Below are positions 55,731 to 60,700 of a stretch of DNA of 64,000 nucleotides, one piece after another. The notes beneath the pieces are model-generated. The model was not told the origin of the DNA. It saw only the letters and a program-made list of their open reading frames with translations, and ran no database searches. The DNA is taken from positions 4,954,056 to 5,018,055 of the forward strand of contig OZ024825.1 in the NCBI GenBank assembly GCA_964016985.1, written 5' to 3'. The translations under genes were made by a program, and so were the position numbers. This DNA comes from Anodontia alba. Taxonomy: Eukaryota; Mollusca; Bivalvia; Lucinida; Lucinidae. Numbering within the stretch: the first letter of the stretch is position 1; every line of letters starts with the position of its first letter.

Positions 55731-57764
55731 CATTTATGGTAGGAAGCACGACGAGAAGAAATGTTGGTTAACAGACTAATGAGACTGTCACAGCAAGAAC
55801 GTAGAATAGCTGTACAGTTGCTGCAGGCACGGCATGAGAAAGAAACAATCAGAAAAAATCGAGTGATGCGAGAGAAAGCGAATGAGGAAAGAAGACTAAA
55901 AGATTTTGAGGATGCTTTAAACAGGGAAGCTGTAAGTGCTGCTTTTATTTTGGTTCACAGTGCATAAAAGTGCTGATTTTATGTATTCCAGTAAACAGTG
56001 CATAAACATGCTGATTTTATTACAGTGCACAGTGCACTAAGGTGCTCATTTACTCTATGCACAGTGCATAAAAGAAGTGATTTTATGTGTGCAAAAAGTG
56101 CTGATTTTATTACAGTGCATTAAGGTGCTGATTTATTACAGTGCATTAAGGTGCTGATTTATTATATACAAAAAAACGAGTGATGCAAGAGAAAGCAAAT
56201 GAGGAAAGAAGACTAAAAGATTTTGAGGAGGCTTTAAACAGGGAAGCTGTAAGTGCTGATTTTATTATGGTTCACAGTGCATAAAAATGTGATTTTATGT
56301 ATTTCAGTAAACAGTGCATAAGCATGCTGATTTTATTACAGTGCACTAAGGTGCTCATTTACTATATGCACACTGCATAAAAGAAATGATTTTATGTGTG
56401 CATAAAGGTGCTGATTTTATAAGTGTAAAGTGCATAAGCAGCTGATTTTATCACAGTGGAACATGCATAAATGTATTTAATTTACTACAGTGCTCAGTGC
56501 ATTAAGGCAATAGTTTTGGGCCATATGTAAGAAATGTGTTCTCCTGTTCATAACTTAAACTTACCCCAGCGGCTGGTATACAGTGATTCCTTATTGTTCT
56601 CCTTAATTTTGAAAAGATACATCTCAACATACTGAGAATTTTGCGGCAACTCATGCTTTTTTACAAACACTCAAATTAGGAAGGAAAGAATGAAAAAGAA
56701 ATATAGTTTACTTGTAAAAATAATTTGACATATATATTCTTTGATACCATGAAATACATATAGTATGGGTTATGTTATATGAAATCTTGTCCCAGAAGCT
56801 TAATTTAATGAGAAATATGACAAGGCTATTTACAGAAATATTGCTGTGTACAGGCACATGTCACAGAGAATTAGGTCAATTTTTTTAAACTGTCTCTACT
56901 AACAGACATGATCAGCTGTTGACCTCATGGCCAAAAACAACTTTGCTAGCTTAAAAGAATGTCACCATTGGCAGATGTTAGTTTATATAACAGTCAGTAC
57001 CAGCCCGGGTCATGTATTTTTTTTTTTTCAAATCAGTCCTTTCCTTCAGTATCATTTCACTCATTTTGAGCCTATCCCATTCATCTGCAATTAGATTAAG
57101 GATTAAATCTGAATATATACATGCATTATATCAGGATCAAAAAAGAGCGAGTAACCACTTTGGCCCTAGGTAGTTTTGCTTGTATAGTTTGGGATAATAC
57201 TAGGGTTGTTTTGTTTTGGCATTATTAGGTGAAGTTTCTGTCATGACATGAGTACCTTACCCTTCCTACCTACTCCATCCTGCTGTATAGCACCCCATTT
57301 CTAAGACACCTAATCTTTATATCGTACTTCTGTATCACTCTAACCTAAATAAATTAAGCCACCAAACACTTCCTTTACTACACACCCAAACATGCATTTC
57401 ATCTTACAATTTTGGGAGGGATTGCTTTAAAAGAACTGTGTGGTCGGTTTACCATAGCCATAAAGTAGACTGACAATAGACAGATGTCAAATTTCCAACA
57501 AACAGAGTGACATAGGTCATAAAGGGTCTGAAAGGAAAAGGTGTCCCAGCTGTATGGGAAGGTAAGAATTACATTATAAACATGTTTCACCCCACTCCAA
57601 TATCTATGAGCCCAAAACCAAAAAAAAGAAGGGAAAGGATGGGAGAGAATACTAGTTCTGGGACTTTGAAAGTCTTCATAAATATGTCCTCTTTGTGGCA
57701 AAAGCATGCAAAATAAGTCTGGCAACATACACATTGTAGGGATCAACAAGCTCTGGATGTGCCC

Positions 57765-57795
<31 letters not shown>

Positions 57796-60700
57796 ACAGG
57801 GCTAAAATTACAGGGCTAAATCAAATAAGGATACAGGACAACTTGCCAGTAACATATTTTTCCCAGCTGCAGTAAATATGTCTAAAATGTTTGCTAACTG
57901 TACAAGTACATCATATAAGGAGCTGGGAAAATTTAAACTCTACAGGTCTTGTTTCTAGTTTTTCTTATTTCTTTACCAAAGCATTTTAATAAACTCCAGT
58001 ACATAACTTTTTATGCAGGATAAAATATCAATGTTTTTGGTTGTAAAAGCAACTTATATAGGGCAAATAAACTTGGACCCAGTTGTTCAAAACTAATGAT
58101 GTTGTTAGTTAATGTATCGTTAAAATTTTGATCATTAAATATGGCATATATGCTTATATTTTTGCTGAAAAAATGAGAGTAGCTAGCTGCTCACATTTTT
58201 TTTTAACAAAAATACCAGTGAATAAGATATTGTACTTACTAGAACATTTTGACCACTAACAAGCTCATTAAGCTAACAATGCTTTGAACAACTGGGCCCT
58301 GGTCGTAACTAAGAAAATATAAAAAATTTGGGTTTGAAAAACACTTTACTGGTATATTGAGCTATATAATCTGATCAGGATGTTCAGTCATTGTCTACAC
58401 AGCAACTGACCTCTCTAGGATTTTAAGGGGACTTGATATACTTGGTAGATTTTCTGCTGTTGCTGTCCTGGGAGACAATTTTTCTGACTTCCTGGTTGTG
58501 TTCAAGGTCACCAAACCCCTTCTGAGAAGAGATCTACTCTAAAAGGAAAGAATTTACTCCCCTTGAGCAAATTCTTTCCTTTTTAGAGTAGATCCCTTTC
58601 CAGAAGGGGTCAAAAATGATTTTGACAGTTGCCGTCCCTTCATGTCCCTTAATAATAAACATTCTCCTGTGTACATGGATGTGCAGCTGATTTTTTTTCT
58701 TTTTCACCCACAGATAGTCTCTGACTAAAGTTTTTCAACCAAAAAATATTAGTTCATAGGACCCTCTTTATAAGACAATTCATTCTAAGACAATTCAGAT
58801 ATAAGACGGTTTAAAGATGGACCCAAAAAGTGTTGTAGCCAAATAAAAATGTATAGATTATATAGAAAAATGACCATTTGTGGTCATTTTTCTATATAAT
58901 CTAGACATTTTTATTTAGATACAATACTGTTATGTAGCAAACACAATTTTCACTTTGGTTATGGTGTATTCTTATATTACAAAAATCTATGTTGTTGAAG
59001 CTGATGCTGCCTTGACAAGGCAATTGTAATGAGTATCAACAACTTATATCTTTTCTAGGAGAATTAAAAATAAGATATTTATCTTGAGACCCCGCATATC
59101 TAGAACTTAGTTGTATTCTTTATATGGCAATAAACTGTTTTGTATTGGAGGGAGGACAGGGAACAGGGTGTTATTATATTTGATCTTTGTGAGCGTGTGT
59201 TTGAAAGCCTATGCATGTATGTTCTTGTGTATGTGTGTGTTTATACTTGTGTGTTTGTATGAAATAACTACTTAGTATAGAGACTATTGTTGACTACTTT
59301 CAGGAAATGGCAAAACTTGCAAAGGAGCAGTATGAACAACAAGCGTTGATGGACAAGGAGCTACATGACAAAATAGCAGCTGAAAGAGCAGAAAATAAAT
59401 ACCGAAAACATTATGATATGTGTATGGGTGTTGTCGGCCAGATTGTGGATTTCACATGTAAGGTCGCTGAGTACAGAGAACTCACTAACAAGTAAGTCGA
59501 GACTTCAAGATTCCAGATTGACAGAACTTTCAGATGATTGTGAATAGCTTCAGATTAATGCTTTTTTTTTCAACCTAAAATTGTTGATATTTTTCCATTT
59601 TTTCCCCAAAAACATTTGTTGTTGGTACTCATTAAAAGTGCCTCACCGAGGCACTTTTAATGATTACCCACAACATGTTTTCATGGCAAAATAAGAAAAA
59701 TATTTCCTTGCCTGGAACTATGTGTCTTTCTTCATTACAAAGCCTGTGTTCTGGATCTTTTCTAATAAAATGGTCTCACCATTTCAGTTCTGATTAAATT
59801 TTCTCGTAAGCAAATGATTCACGTGAAATACCAAGCCTTATTTTTTCTCAGAAGTAGTATAATAAAATATTTAGAATGTCTTTGCTACAGTACACCTTTG
59901 CTAAGCTCTTTAACCCTTGTCCTGCTGAGCCCGGATATAACCTGCCTTTGCAAACAGTATAGATCCAGATCAGTTGGCTTCTGAAGAAGCCAACTGATCT
60001 GGATCTGCACTGTTTGCCATTCAGAATGTTAATTTATATCAGCAATCTGGATCAAGTAATCTGATTGGCTGAAAAATAGAAGTGGGTGTGGCATCTTAAT
60101 TTATTCAGCATGACAAGGGTTAAGGGTTAAGCATTCGTATATACATGTTTTTGTTTAAAAAGACTTACATACTTATATATATGTAGATGCATAGAGGAGG
60201 TAGCCGCATGATGATTTTCTCATAACTCCACGGGAACATTTTTTGTGTGTAATAAGAGTCTTGGCAAGGCGCTTCTAATGAATACCACAACGTATATTTT
60301 TATGGAGAAGCAAGGCGCTTCTAATGAGTAACCACAACATATGTGTTTGTGGAGAAATAAGAAAAAAAAAACGGATATCCACTCTTATCTAGACCTATGA
60401 AAAGAAGCTGATAGTTAACTTGAAAGGAGCTAATGATTTTATTTGCCAGATACACTTTGTGATAGAATAGAAAACACTTTTGATCAAAGAAATATTCTCC
60501 ACTGTTATGGCTTATCACTCCTACCTTTGATCATCTGCCTTGGCAGATTATGCATAGCTTGTAGGTATATATTCACTCTCTAACAACTGCGTCAGGGAGT
60601 CAATTCTTTGGCTCGGTTGTTAGAGCATTGGATTTTTGTCTGAGCAAACTGGGTTTGAATCCCAGAAGAGGTGGGATATTTTTCAGCTATGCTTCATTCC

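Noticed and set aside
57399..57797. 132-codon open frame on the minus strand
   Set aside because: Begins in the poly(C)-(CA) tract (Gly/Val/Cys-rich start), contains no known motif and lies in a SPEF2 intron.
60600..60680. Possible tRNA gene
   Set aside because: A and B boxes are present, but cloverleaf pairing is poor and the unit is part of a duplicated repeat.
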